Below are positions 9,956-20,571 of a stretch of 64,000 nucleotides of DNA, piece by piece. Below the pieces are notes generated by a model. That model ran no database searches. It was given only the letters and a program-made list of their open reading frames with translations, and was not told the origin of the DNA. The stretch is taken from the NCBI GenBank assembly GCA_933822405.4, contig CAKOGP040001980.1, forward strand, positions 124,001 to 188,000, in the 5' to 3' direction. This DNA is from Cylindrotheca closterium (Eukaryota > Bacillariophyta > Bacillariophyceae > Bacillariales > Bacillariaceae). The number at the start of each line of letters is the position of its first letter. The stretch's first letter is position 1. Made by a program: the position numbers and the translations under genes.

Positions 9956-11023
9956 ATGCATACAATGATGATACACGCGGTCCTTCACTTTTGCCTTCTA
10001 GCGAAACTTTGTGTGTCTTTTGACAGCGCCAGATTTCTCCAAAGCAGAAAGAGCCCCTCTTGTACGACGACATTGTCGAGCTCAGTGTCTTCTTTTGAGA
10101 AAACGGGGATTACACGAGAGCTACAATGGGATCCAGTGCCGACGCCTATACCATTGAGGAAAGAACTTGACTTACTAGAAAGTGGAGTCTTGATGCAACG
10201 GGGAGAGTTTTGTATGCTGCATGGGGATCGGTTGCAGGAAGTGGAAGACGAATGCCTAAAATTGGGAATGACACTGCCACAAGGACTGCTGATTCGGCGG
10301 CAGCTGATGGTATCCAAAGTAGTACGGAGTTCTTGGATGCTAAAGGACAGAAGTAAGCTTGGCGATATCAGGCGCAAATTCCAAGATGAAGGGTGGTCCT
10401 TACTGGAATTGTCAGAAGACATCGACCAGCCACCTGTCAGTATATTACGTGCCATTATAGCAGAAAGGGTGTTTAGAGCCTATCCAGACATGCGTATTGG
10501 TGACCAAAAACGGATTGTCAGGTCTATCATCAGCGAAAAAGATCCTGATAAAATCGGAAAGTTCTTGACGGATCGTGAACTCTCCGAACTCCAAACTGCA
10601 AAAGAATTTGATGTGGTAGGTTTCCAAATAAGCACCGCGACCCCCGTACTGTGGGAGGAGGCTCTCTACACTTATCTTAACGAACAAAAGATAAACTATG
10701 TTTCAGAAGAAACGCTGCGAGATGCAGAAATCAGTTTCACACCTGATTGCCTGATATTGGATGATTGTTATATAAATGGTCAACTGATTCGTTGGATGGA
10801 TGTGAAGAGTTTCTATGGATCTGGATTGAGAGAGAACAAACACTTTACCAACTCGCTGAAAAAGCAAATTGGAAGGTATGAAACCGAGTTCGGGGAAAGT
10901 GGAGCAGTTGTATTCAAGCATGGATTCAGTAGCAAGCTGCAAAGTAAGTTTCCGTCAACACTGTTCCTCGATGCAGGACCCTTGGTAGATGACATGAAAT
11001 TCAAAGGGGAAGACAATCTTTGA
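9956..11023 (+). CDS. CDIN1-like TPD-domain nuclease with N-terminal signal peptide
   Basis: ATG at 9956 gives 355 residues. The body matches the CDIN1 (C15orf41) family: helical N-part (DIRRKFQDEGWSLLELS, ILRAIIAERV), then the Holliday-junction-resolvase-like TPD domain with FTPDCLIL, RWMDVKSFYGSG, and a C-terminal KKQIGRYETEFGESGAVVFKHGF. TPD and the Asp..Lys pair are the expected catalytic set of this PD-(D/E)XK-like nuclease. In animals CDIN1 binds codanin-1 and is nuclear. Here the start MMIHAVLHFCLLAKLCVS is hydrophobic and is followed by FDSARF, so the product may enter the secretory route or plastid. That is odd for the family. Confidence 0.8.
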   Translation: MHTMMIHAVLHFCLLAKLCVSFDSARFLQSRKSPSCTTTLSSSVSSFEKTGITRELQWDPVPTPIPLRKELDLLESGVLMQRGEFCMLHGDRLQEVEDECLKLGMTLPQGLLIRRQLMVSKVVRSSWMLKDRSKLGDIRRKFQDEGWSLLELSEDIDQPPVSILRAIIAERVFRAYPDMRIGDQKRIVRSIISEKDPDKIGKFLTDRELSELQTAKEFDVVGFQISTATPVLWEEALYTYLNEQKINYVSEETLRDAEISFTPDCLILDDCYINGQLIRWMDVKSFYGSGLRENKHFTNSLKKQIGRYETEFGESGAVVFKHGFSSKLQSKFPSTLFLDAGPLVDDMKFKGEDNL

Positions 11024-11325
11024 TGGCTGCTTACAGGTAATGTGTAATATTGTATAAGTGGTCATGGAATAGAGATAGTAGCAAAATATATTACTCTGCT
11101 ACTAGTCCAAACGTTTCTGATTTCCAAAATTGTGGATTCAATCTTTTCGACACGGATTGACCAATCAAAATACTCTGATTAGTCGAGTCACAACAAAGAG
11201 TTCTTGGTTTTATGCGATGACCGGAGAGGGAGAGGAGGCGCAAACGAAAATCTGGACGAACACCTTGAGAAGACTCTGCTGGAACCTTTGTGAAATCAAG
11301 CTTTCAACAACACTGCTATAGCCCA
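11024..11325. other. Intergenic region upstream of the secretory membrane protein
   Basis: 302 bp. No gene supported; small frames here start at non-ATG codons or lack features. Confidence 0.4.
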
Positions 11326-13428
11326 ATGATAAGGTTACTACTCTTGTTCCTCGCCATCGTGGTTCAGGGTGTAAATGCTGCCTGGTCGATCGGGAAACCT
11401 CTGAAAGCCTTCAGTGGGCTTACCGTGAAATTGGATTACCCTGTACCCGCAGCTCGCAAGCCCGAGGAAGTTGAAATTTTGTATTTCAAGGATGAAGAAT
11501 GCACAGTCCCTTTCACCTGGGTGGGCGCTGATGAGCCTTACTTCAACGCCGATGTTTACAAGGGAACTGGCAACGGAGACGGAGGTCAAATGGTAAGATC
11601 CAAGATTCCTTTTTCTCGATGTTGACTATTTGTATGATCTTTCTAATCCCTAAATAAATCATAGATGAATGTTGACATTTTCATGGAAGTTCAAGGCATT
11701 TCTGAATCCGAAATTGTTAACGAGTTGAACGGCCAATCGTACATTGCATACTGCGTGAGATTTCAGTTCCGGGACGCTGGTACCCAGGAGATTATGAACA
11801 AATTGGATCATGAAATTATTGTCAGCGTCGATTTGAAGGGAAGCATTGGTATTACTGGATTCTTGGAGGATGAAGAACAAAAATTTGCTGCAGGAACAGA
11901 TTTGTGTGACGCTGATGGCCACTATGTCGCACCGAATGACGGTGTCGTGCAGGGTAATGCGGTTCGATTTTGTGTCAGTCCTGATGAGAACACACAAAGG
12001 TTTGGAGTTGTGATCAACAGAATTGAAAACTTGTTCTTTACTCGAGACGATTCTGGAGAAACGATGGCTCTAATTCGCGACCGCGGTGTCGTGGCGGATC
12101 CCAGAATCACGACAGTTAACTGTACAACTGCTTCAGTTGTTTGTGGCGTACACACAACACCAAGCAACATATTTTACACCGGTCCTGGATCAATCAGAGC
12201 GATTGGAGAAGTTGTTTTCATGTACAATTATAATTCACGTCGTCGTCGCACTGTCCGAGTGCCTGTTGAAATGGACGAGAGACGCCTTGGAAACCTCGCT
12301 GGTTTGGATGCGGGAAAGTATCCTTTTGGGATTGAGATCAAACTGTTACCTGCACAGAATGATCATGAAGCTCTCATGTATCGCTGTAACGAGAAAAATC
12401 AAGAATTGACTGCAGAGGAGCAGCAGATGCCCTTGTATCGAGGAGATGCCGTTCGTGTGTGTGCCATCCCAGACTCAAGAGCTGTAGAGAATGGAGTTTT
12501 CTTGCACAACTTTCATAACTTTGTCTTCAACCAGCCTAATGAGCATTCTCAGACTGCCATTGGTGATGGCGGGCTTGCATTTATCGACACGTTGGTGATT
12601 TGTCAATCAGGTGACCCAGTGTGTGCCATGAAGACGTATCTCCACGATGACTTCTTCAACGAGGCTATCCCAGTAGAAGGAAAAGCAACAGTTCGTCTCC
12701 AGTTTGGATCGGAGCGTATTGGTATTGCCCCTACAGATGGAACTGATCCATCCGTTGCTGGTAGCTCAGAGCTTCAATTCTTCTTCCCTGTGACGACTGA
12801 CGATCCACCGGCTGGAAGAAATGGGGACCCTGTCAATGATCTTGATAATTGGTGGCTTGACACGCCGTGGCCACTGCGTGTCTTCTACATTGTCATGTTC
12901 GTCATCCTTATTCTCCTTTGTCTGTTCTGCTTCTTCGCGCTCTTGTTTGGAGTTCCAGATTTCTTTGGCAAAAAGAAGAAAGAACAAGAAGACGAGGAGT
13001 TCTTCAACAATGCGCCTTTCATTCCACCAAACAAAGTCAAAAGTAACGTGGTTGACAATCCTCACTTCTGCAATGCACTGAAGAACCCAGAGCAATGGTA
13101 TGCTGATCCTAATGGTGCATACGATCCAAGTGGAGATCGTGGTTTCGAGGATGTTCCAGAAGACGAGCCAGAAGACGACGCTCCTCTCCTTGCCCTGGAT
13201 TACTGGGGGCCAATAGACCCTGATTTGGCCGGAGGTCGTAAATCCAAATCGAATGGCCAGGTACCTACCCCGGAGACTTCGCACTCGGACAGTCCCAGTC
13301 CGGATATCCCAGCTCATGATGATTCTTCATTTGTCTCCGAAACAAAGGACGAACAGGGATATCAAGACATGGGAGGATACGAGGACACGAAAGACGTCGA
13401 AGACGAGAGTATTGTTGATATCGACTAG
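11326..13428 (+). CDS. Unrecognised type I membrane protein with duplicated ectodomain
   Basis: I read two exons, 11326-11592 and 11665-13428, joined in phase 0 across a 72-bp intron (GTAAGA..ATAG), for 676 residues. The ATG at 11326 begins a signal peptide (MIRLLLLFLAIVVQGVNA). The ectodomain contains two related units: one with GNAVRFCVSPDE, ASVVCGVHT and one with GDAVRVCAIPDS, DPVCAMKTY, so it looks duplicated. A strong membrane span (FYIVMFVILILLCLFCFFAL) lies near residues 491-515, followed by KKKK and an acidic, Pro/Ser-rich cytosolic tail of about 150 residues. I do not recognise the family; it may be a diatom-specific surface or endomembrane protein. Confidence 0.8.
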
Positions 13429-13659
13429 ATAGATTGAGATGTTTCTAAAGTCCTTGGCAGCGCACAAGGGGCCTACTGTGCACATTATACGTTGAATAAG
13501 TTATAATTTTCAGCTGTTGTATTCATTCCAAAATTGGGATTTTTTATGGTTCTATTATAAGTATCTTTGTTTCATATCAGTGCATTCTTCAATTTTCTAA
13601 GATCCACGGTAGCAGATCGTTCTAAAGTGTTCTGAAAGCAAAATTCCTCCAGCCGTCAT

Positions 13660-14835
13660 TCACTCTTCGCAAATCCAAAGATTCAATCCATACTTTGCAA
13701 AATCCTTCTCGCCTGAGTTGACTGGTTCCCCAGCATGAATAGTTCTCGGGTCTGGCAATCCTTCTGCTGTCACATTGCTCCATATCACAACTCTTCCTCT
13801 TTTAGGCTGCACTCGGAGATTCTTGCACTTTGGAAAATGTGTGCATCCGCCTTGATCTTCGGTGAGTGTATTCAAGTAGAAGAACATTGTCAAAACTCGA
13901 CGCTTCACCGCAACATGTTTCTTTGGGAGCTTGACTTGATCATCGTCCATGAGATCGCCCATGTCGTGGTGGACGTTGAAGAATTCTCCAGGGAGATATC
14001 TCACAAGCTGTAATGGTTCAATTTGGTGTACCCAACATCCAAGCAATTCTGCAATGCGTCGTTCCAAGGATGCTATTTTGGCATCTTGCTGCTTTCTGAA
14101 TGCAAAGAATCTTGAGGTCCGATGCGTAGTGTCAAGAATAGTCCGCCGCTGTCTCTTCTTTGATTTATCGTCTAGGTTTGTGGCATCATCGACTCCCCTC
14201 ATTTCGTCTATTGCCATGTTATCAACAAAACTTCTTTCAAATTTCAAGTCCTTTACACGAGAGTCAAAGTATTCTAGTTCGGATGGTGTCAAGAAGTCAT
14301 CAATGACATAGACAGGGGGGTTATCACACTCTCGCAGCCACTGTATTCGATTGCCACCTATGTTTTGGTATCCTGTGTCTGATCGTTTTCCAAAGAAAAG
14401 CGTTCGAAGGTTTCGGTAGAATGTTCCACTACCTTTAAGCCGAATAGCATGAAGATTTCGATTTGAACGCCGTTGGGGAGAGGCGACGTCCGTCTGTTCT
14501 GCTTCTACAACTTCTGGTTCTTTCTCTTGATTCATCTCTTGTCGTTGACGCCGCCGTGTGTCTTTTCGAAAAAAATATTTCAGTGTCCTATCGTGCTCTT
14601 TGCTGTCCAAATGCTTTCGGGGAGACCGGCGGCGTCGAAGGAACTCGACGTGATCCATACGAACAGCTATTGGTTTCGGCTTTCGCGAAACTGGAAACGC
14701 TCGGCCACTTCTGGTCTTTGCATTCTTCATGCTCAGGGATTGAGTGCTGCGTGAATCCAAATTTGGTGTACTTGTACCTGGTATGGTACTGTACTGTACG
14801 CGGTAGTTTTGGAGTGTCATGTCGATGGAATTCAT
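13660..14835 (-). CDS. Prolyl 4-hydroxylase-like 2-oxoglutarate/Fe(II) oxygenase
   Basis: 391 residues from an ATG. A basic, Ser-rich N-terminal part (about 160 residues, no clear domain) precedes the catalytic domain beginning VYVIDDFLTPSELEYF. The iron ligands are visible as HHD (FFNVHHDMGD) and the later His in RTIHAGEPV, and the 2-oxoglutarate-binding Lys fits FAKYGLNLW. GGCTHFPK and KRGRVVIW are further family motifs. The enzyme would hydroxylate proline (or another residue) of a protein. There is no signal peptide, so the substrate is unclear; nuclear or cytosolic action is possible. Confidence 0.88.
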   Translation of the reverse strand: MNSIDMTLQNYRVQYSTIPGTSTPNLDSRSTQSLSMKNAKTRSGRAFPVSRKPKPIAVRMDHVEFLRRRRSPRKHLDSKEHDRTLKYFFRKDTRRRQRQEMNQEKEPEVVEAEQTDVASPQRRSNRNLHAIRLKGSGTFYRNLRTLFFGKRSDTGYQNIGGNRIQWLRECDNPPVYVIDDFLTPSELEYFDSRVKDLKFERSFVDNMAIDEMRGVDDATNLDDKSKKRQRRTILDTTHRTSRFFAFRKQQDAKIASLERRIAELLGCWVHQIEPLQLVRYLPGEFFNVHHDMGDLMDDDQVKLPKKHVAVKRRVLTMFFYLNTLTEDQGGCTHFPKCKNLRVQPKRGRVVIWSNVTAEGLPDPRTIHAGEPVNSGEKDFAKYGLNLWICEE

Positions 14836-14888
14836 GAAATGTGATCAATCCGACTGAAAATCTGCGATCTTTCTGCACATAAAATTCA

Positions 14889-14924
14889 GGATCTGTGACA
14901 CACAATTTTGTGTGTCACAGATCC
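14889..14924. repeat. 36-bp near-perfect palindrome in a divergent promoter
   Basis: Two 17-bp arms (GGATCTGTGACACACAA and its exact reverse complement) separated by TT. It lies between the start of the oxygenase gene (14835) and the ATG of the esterase gene (14966), so it could be a protein-binding site or an RNA hairpin in the esterase leader. Confidence 0.9.
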
Positions 14925-14965
14925 CTTTGGATTGCACAAACCAAATACAAACAGAAAGTTGCACG

Positions 14966-16042
14966 ATGCATCCTCTTCAACCTTGTTTCGAAATCCTGAA
15001 AGTTCTCATCCAACGTATTCTTTCTGTTTTGACAAAGATACTTCGTCTGGATAGAAGGAACAAAAAAGAAGAAGTTGGGCTTGCAAAGGTGCAAGTGTAC
15101 ATCCTGATGGGTCAGTCAAATATGCTGGGTGAAGGAAAAGTACATGGTGACAAAGATGGAACTTTAGAGTACGCTGTGATGACTAAAGGTTTGTACCCTT
15201 ATTTGATCGACGAGGAAAAGCATTGGGTCACCTCGAACACCGTTCGCAATGTTCGTGTCATGGATGCACGTGATGGAAAGATGCATGTTTACAACAACGA
15301 GTTCCTGAATGCAAGCCGATCTGACACAATTGGACCAGAACTAGGGATCGGAAAGATGATGGAAAAGGCATCGGATGCTCCAATCTTACTTCTCAAAAGT
15401 TGCATCGGTAATCGCAGCCTTGGATGGGATTTGCTTCCTCCTGGCAGTACAAGGTACGACTTCCACGATAGGACATATGCAGCATATGGAGAGTGCCCGG
15501 CATATTGGGACAAAGGAGCACCGAAACCTGACCCGACTGCTGACTGGTATGCCGGAAAACAGTATGATACGGATATTGCTAATGCGAAATCTGTCTTGAA
15601 TGAGTTGGACAAGTACTACCCCAATGCTACAAACTACGAAGTAAAGGGCTTCTTCTGGTGGCAAGGCGATAAGGACCGCTACGATGACTCCTATGCAACC
15701 TTTTACGAGCACAATCTTGTTCGTTTGATTGGTCAATTGAGGACCGAGTTCGCCGCACCAAACGCAAAGTTTGTACTTGCAACGCTGGGGCAAACAGATC
15801 AGGGAAATGCAAGTGGAAATGAAAAGCTTTTGTTGGATGCCATGTTAGCAGTAGATGGTAATGCAGGCAAGCATCCTGAATTCAGGGGAAATGTTGCTAC
15901 TGTTTATTCACATCCGATGAGCAAAGGCGGTTCATCGAACGGTCATTACAATGGTAATGCTGAAACCTATCAGAATGTTGGGGAAGCGATGGGGAATGCA
16001 ATGACAGAGCTTGGCAATAGCGCAACAAAATTGGAAGTTTAG
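14966..16042 (+). CDS. SGNH-type carbohydrate/sialate O-acetylesterase-like protein (SASA domain)
   Basis: 358 residues from the ATG at 14966 (a longer frame starts at a GTG inside the palindrome). Block I is YILMGQSNMLGEG with the nucleophile Ser; KSCIGNRSLGWDL and FFWWQGDKDRYD are the Gly/Asn blocks; SNGHYNG near the end is the best candidate for the catalytic His. This layout fits PF03629-type esterases that remove acetyl groups from sugars. A short amphipathic stretch at the start (FEILKVLIQRILSVLTKIL) may be a membrane anchor, not a clear signal peptide. Substrate unknown. Confidence 0.85.
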   Translation: MHPLQPCFEILKVLIQRILSVLTKILRLDRRNKKEEVGLAKVQVYILMGQSNMLGEGKVHGDKDGTLEYAVMTKGLYPYLIDEEKHWVTSNTVRNVRVMDARDGKMHVYNNEFLNASRSDTIGPELGIGKMMEKASDAPILLLKSCIGNRSLGWDLLPPGSTRYDFHDRTYAAYGECPAYWDKGAPKPDPTADWYAGKQYDTDIANAKSVLNELDKYYPNATNYEVKGFFWWQGDKDRYDDSYATFYEHNLVRLIGQLRTEFAAPNAKFVLATLGQTDQGNASGNEKLLLDAMLAVDGNAGKHPEFRGNVATVYSHPMSKGGSSNGHYNGNAETYQNVGEAMGNAMTELGNSATKLEV

Positions 16043-16049
16043 ACGTTGT

Positions 16050-18104
16050 TTAGCACTTTTGGGAAAGGCCCGAGTTTTTCGTTTGTAATCCAATCAGGCT
16101 GATAGCCAGATTGACGAGTGAGAGCACCCCTAGTTGCTTCATTACGCCTGCATATGTTTCATCGGCGAGGCCAAGTTCTTGTAGCACTTGGTTTCCATTT
16201 TTGACAAGTGCAAGACCTCCCATCTTGGGCAAGTCTCGCATCATTATTCGTGCTCGTGAGAAAATATTGACTGGCTTTCCCCCCGTATCGATTCCAAACT
16301 CTGCGTCCTTGTATTCAGATAGGCACAAAGCTTTTACGGCATAGTTGATGGGACTAATTTGCTTTAGAGCACGCACCAACAATGGAGGCGGATCTGATAG
16401 GTCTACCCCACTCGGGTTGATGATCCCAACCGCCATCATCACAACCATGATCATGGCCGAAGAACTCAGTGCCACGTCTGCGGACGGACTTGCGGCGCCG
16501 ATCGCGAATCCCAATGATGCACCTGCCACTGTCATCAGAGCAAATGTACCGGTCAGCGCCCTCCAGCCCGTCCGAATCCCGCTTGTCATCTTTAGGACTG
16601 TGGTAAATACGGCCGCAAAGGCCGCATCCAAAGGGATTTCAGCTATGGATTTTGAAAACAAGTACTCCAGACTTGAATACTGTAGTCGCAATTGCTCGCG
16701 TTGGACCACCGGTTTCTCCTTTGAGAACAAGTCAACCGTCTTTAGAAGAGCAATCATACTCATATTTACAATCCCAAAAGTTAGCATGGACACTCTCTCG
16801 GCGACTGATTTCGCCGTAAAGACACCTTTCTTGATAGATTTGAAAATCGTAGTGAAAAGCATTGCATTCCCAGCTGACGCAAGCAGTCGGAGGATGTTGA
16901 CTTTTCTATTACGAGCGTTTTGCCTCCATGACCGAAGTAAGAGTCTTCCAAATCTACGGATGATATGAAATCTTCGTCGACTGCCTCTTGACGATGTAGT
17001 AGAACAATCTTCAACAGCAACAGCTGTAATGGGCGGCATGCTCGACAATTTGTGGCGGCGTTTTTGTTGATATTCTTGGAATGCTTCAAACAGCTTGATT
17101 ATCCTGATTTCATCCTGTATCGAGGTACTTTGGTCTTCCACATCTATTGACACCAAGTCTACAAGAAACTCGGCGGGATTAGTCTCTTCAGGACACTCAT
17201 ATCCCAAGTTTCGGAAGTAACCAATCGCTTTTTCTGATTTCCCATGATAACAAACGCGTCCACCTGGAGCAAGCAAGAGAACTTCGTCCAACATTCGAAA
17301 GATCGAAGAGCGCGGCTGGTGGATCGAAAGGAGGCACGGAATGTCTCTTTCTTGGACCATCTTCTGGACCAGCCGGATGACTTTCTCGCTCATGGTCGAA
17401 TCCTACAACAAAGCAAAACTTATCAGAATAGTTCAGGCGGCACTGTGCGTTGAGAATGCATCACGTACCAGTCCTGAAGTAGGTTCATCTCCAATGAAGA
17501 GTTTGGGATTTGAAATTAGCTCCCTTGCGAGCGATACCCTTCTTTGCTCGCCCCCAGAGAGCCCGCCTTTGTGTCTCGTTGTTGGATCGCCAATGGGGCG
17601 ATCTTGCAGTTTCGTCAACCCCAGTGACTCCATAATACTCTGAACTCGGGCATTTCGTTGCGATTCTATCAAATGAGGCAGTTCCAAGAAAGCAGCCATA
17701 TCTAGAGTTTCCTTCACTGTCAACATCGAAAAGAATGAATCATGCTGTTGAAGCCAAGCTACACTCCCTGAATTGATTGTTCCAGTAGTTTTAGTTTCTG
17801 AGGTTGCATCATAGTATGTGATGTTTCCATTCACTGACAAGCTGCTCTGTGGTGGAATGGATCCTCCCAATGCATTCAAGGTTGTACTTTTCCCAGCACC
17901 AGATGGACCCAAAACACCACAAATATGACCATTTGGAACGAACAAGAAATGAGCCGTCGGCTGGACAAGAAATGTGCCGTCGGCACTCTGCACGGAGATA
18001 TTCCAGTAGAGCCCACTTGGGTAGAGCTCATCGCAAGATGCAACTCCAGCTCTGAGGCAAAATGGCAGTAGAAATAGCCAAAAAGAATCCCTCCACATCA
18101 TCAT
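16050..18104 (-). CDS. ABCG-type (WBC) half transporter with N-terminal signal-like segment
   Basis: Exon 1 is 17469-18104 and exon 2 16050-17402, joined in phase 0 across a 66-bp intron (GTACGT..GTAG) inside the Walker B/D-loop region, restoring DEPTSGL|DSTM. The nucleotide-binding domain comes first: Walker A GPSGAGKST, Q-loop WLQQHDS, signature LSGGEQRR, Walker B LFIGDEPTSG, H-loop IHQPRSSIF. About six membrane spans follow, typical of ABCG half transporters, which pair to export lipids or other hydrophobic compounds. Total about 662 residues. The odd part is the start, where MMMWRDSFWLFLLPFCLRAGVAS looks like a signal peptide ahead of the ATPase domain. Substrate unknown. Confidence 0.9.
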
Positions 18105-18354
18105 GTTTCCATTTTGATGACATCGATTTTTTTGATGTGGGTGGATATGTTTGAAGAATCGAACTAGTCAACCAAGATCGATGCACGACGACACGATAAG
18201 ATGATTGAAGAGAATAACAATGGTACCAGATGATAGATAGATGGATATGGACATGATGCTAGAACTTGTGCTAGGGAGACTTGCGGCTTACCATTGAGCT
18301 ATCACGGTAGATACCACTAAAATTGGAAGTAAAATAAACAAGATATATATTGTT

Positions 18355-19191
18355 TTAACCAAAACCCTTGCTGGGGAGCTTCTTTCGCTTCAGGCGACGA
18401 GCAGCTTCTCTTCTTTGTTCTCGATTCAGATTCGGATCAATATCGTTGTCATCAAACTTCTTCCGCTCCAAGAAGATGCCATCGTAGTCGTCGTCGTCGT
18501 CATCATCATCCCCGACGATTCCAAACAGAGCAGCGTCCAATTCCAGATCTTCGTCGCTGCCTCCAAACACTGGTATTTCTTCGCCACTCTCAGCTAAATC
18601 AAGGGCGCTCGAAATGACTTCCTCTTCTTCAGTCAAAGGCTTGTTCTTTTTCTTCTTCAAGTACAATTCGTTCTCCTGCTCCTTCCTCTGTCCTTGCGAA
18701 ATTGACAAAGGTCTTCCATTGAACTCTTTTCCATCGCATTGTTCCATACAAGTCGTTGCATAAATAGGATCAATAAATTGAACAAAGCCGTATCCTTTTG
18801 ATTTGCCCGTTTTCCAGTCGTAGATAACCTTGGAAGAATGCAAAATAACTCGGGATTGACCCATCGAATTGAGAATAAACTTCGCCACGTCTTTTTCGTC
18901 AACATTGAAGGGAAGGTTTCCAACAAACACCTTACAAGGGTCAACAAATCGTTTCGTCCCAACTCGTCCAGCAGTTCTGAGTCGTTCTTTGTGAACTGAC
19001 AAAAGCTTGGAGTCGGCTCCAATGTTCTTTCTAGAATTCGGCTGAGCAAATCGTCGCTCAGCAGATAGGTTTGTGAGCTGTCGACGTCTATGAACCCGAG
19101 CCTCTGTCTGCATCGTTGAGGGTAGCAACCAAGCATGTACTGCTGACAGCGCAACGAGGAGGAAGAAACATATCCGAACGCAATAATTCAT
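18355..19191 (-). CDS. Single-RRM RNA-binding protein, plastid-targeted
   Basis: 278 residues. The start is a signal peptide ending VHA|WLLPS, which fits the heterokont plastid signal with an aromatic +1 residue. One RRM spans about residues 85-165: RNP2 is VFVGNL and RNP1 is KGYGFVQF. The C-terminal half is acidic (an Asp run from a GAC/GAT repeat) and then basic (REQRREAARRLKRKKL). Such proteins often bind plastid transcripts, but a plastid ribosome-biogenesis role is also possible. The target RNA cannot be read from sequence. Confidence 0.85.
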   Translation of the reverse strand: MNYCVRICFFLLVALSAVHAWLLPSTMQTEARVHRRRQLTNLSAERRFAQPNSRKNIGADSKLLSVHKERLRTAGRVGTKRFVDPCKVFVGNLPFNVDEKDVAKFILNSMGQSRVILHSSKVIYDWKTGKSKGYGFVQFIDPIYATTCMEQCDGKEFNGRPLSISQGQRKEQENELYLKKKKNKPLTEEEEVISSALDLAESGEEIPVFGGSDEDLELDAALFGIVGDDDDDDDDYDGIFLERKKFDDNDIDPNLNREQRREAARRLKRKKLPSKGFG

Positions 19192-19813
19192 TGCAGAAGC
19201 TTTTTTTTGTTGATGTGATGTGTTCTCTTCGTTCTTGTTGGCAGTTGAATGGATTTGAAATGAACCATTGCGTACACATGCAAGACATTGTTCAGAACTT
19301 GATTGATTAATCGGACTGCTACGATAAGGGTATAGTAGCTAAGGTACAGTACAGTAGCTTGTTATTGTCGTTTCAGGAGGACCAACCATACCAGTCCAGT
19401 ATGGCAGCCAGAAACATTGAAATGAGTGTGACCTCAAACAATATATTCTATAGAAACAAGGTAGGTCCTATCATTCGAAGTCAAGATTCTTTATCCATTC
19501 GTAATGGGATGGCAAATATGATCGTGCCAAACATACTGTGTTCTTGGCGCTAACATATCTTCCAGCGATATCTCATTTGAAGCTGTGCTTGTCTTCTTGC
19601 ATTGAAAATGCAGACTGCTCTTTGATTTTATTGACGAACAATTTGAAATAGTACTGCACCGGTAGATACGGCAATCTTAACTTCGGTGAACTTATCAAAA
19701 AGATCCGCATGTATTGTACGTGGGCTCTGGTAGGAATTCGCGTAGTTTACTGTAGTTGAAGATGCCAGAAAGCAACAAAAGGATCCATAATATCTTTGGT
19801 CACCGATCACCAC
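19192..19813. other. Intergenic region between RRM and ABM genes
   Basis: 622 bp, divergent. No credible gene; a 64-codon frame at 19359 has no features. A GTACAGTACAG cluster is at 19343-19356, and another GTAC-like run occurs at 19650-19665. Confidence 0.5.
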
Positions 19814-20242
19814 ATGAAGGCATTCTCTCCTCTCATCGTCTCCTCTCTGCTCCTCCGTTCCACACAAGCCTTTAGTAGAGAAGCATTAAAACCATCCTCT
19901 TCGCCCTTGACAAGAAAATTCACCTCCGGCACAGCACTAATGTCCAAGCCCTTCTCTGTCATCGTTGAAGCTGAGATCAAGCCAGATCGCATGGATGAGT
20001 TTATGACCATGATCCAAAAGAATGCCGAAGCGTCTCGCAAGGAACCTGGATGCATCCGATTCGATGTTCTTAGAGCACAGGACAATGAGAACAAGTTCTG
20101 GTTCTATGAGGTCTACGAGAACCCAGCTGCTGTGGATTTTCACAAGACACAATCTCACTACCAAGCATGGGCTGACTTCAAGGAAAGCGGCGGAACTGTC
20201 AACAGTGTTTCGCACAAGGCAGATGGGGAATTCATTGGATAA
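19814..20242 (+). CDS. ABM-domain protein (antibiotic biosynthesis monooxygenase/LsrG-like), plastid-type leader
   Basis: 142 residues from ATG at 19814 (the longer frame starts at TTG). The leader MKAFSPLIVSSLLLRSTQA|FSREA is a signal peptide with Phe at +1, so I infer plastid targeting. From about residue 48 a dimeric alpha+beta-barrel (ABM) domain is seen: FSVIVEAEIKPDRMDEFM, EPGCIRFDV, NKFWFYEVYENPAAVDFH, SHYQAWADF. Members include quinol monooxygenases and LsrG. The exact reaction is not predictable. Confidence 0.87.
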   Translation: MKAFSPLIVSSLLLRSTQAFSREALKPSSSPLTRKFTSGTALMSKPFSVIVEAEIKPDRMDEFMTMIQKNAEASRKEPGCIRFDVLRAQDNENKFWFYEVYENPAAVDFHKTQSHYQAWADFKESGGTVNSVSHKADGEFIG

Positions 20243-20571
20243 ATGCCCCTTTGTTCACCGCCTGATTTTAAACCAGTCTCAAGTGTTTGAAGACCAACGT
20301 TTCAGATTGGGAAGCTAACCCTTATGCGGTCTCAGGCTCATAAAACTAGATAACATTAGACTTACAATACAACAAATGCAGTTTGGAGGATTTTAATTTT
20401 TTTTACATCAGTTGACAAATAGCAGCGTTTCTGTTGTGGACATAATATGAAGACCAGTAGAGGTGGCATTCGTCATGATTCTTCATTCACAGAAGTTATT
20501 TGCTGCACTGCTATTCCACCGAAATACATGCCAAACAAACATGTACCTACCAATTTGCTAATAATATACAT
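20243..20571. other. Convergent intergenic region
   Basis: Holds the 3' flanks of the ABM and GAPDH genes; no gene seen. Confidence 0.4.

Noticed and set aside
12766..13317. 183-codon minus-strand frame inside the membrane-protein gene
   Set aside because: Shadow of a clearly supported gene with membrane span and signal peptide on the plus strand.
18262..18312. tRNA-like A-box (TAGCTCAATGG) on the minus strand
   Set aside because: Stems for acceptor, D and anticodon arms do not pair well and the B-box is poor; no convincing cloverleaf.
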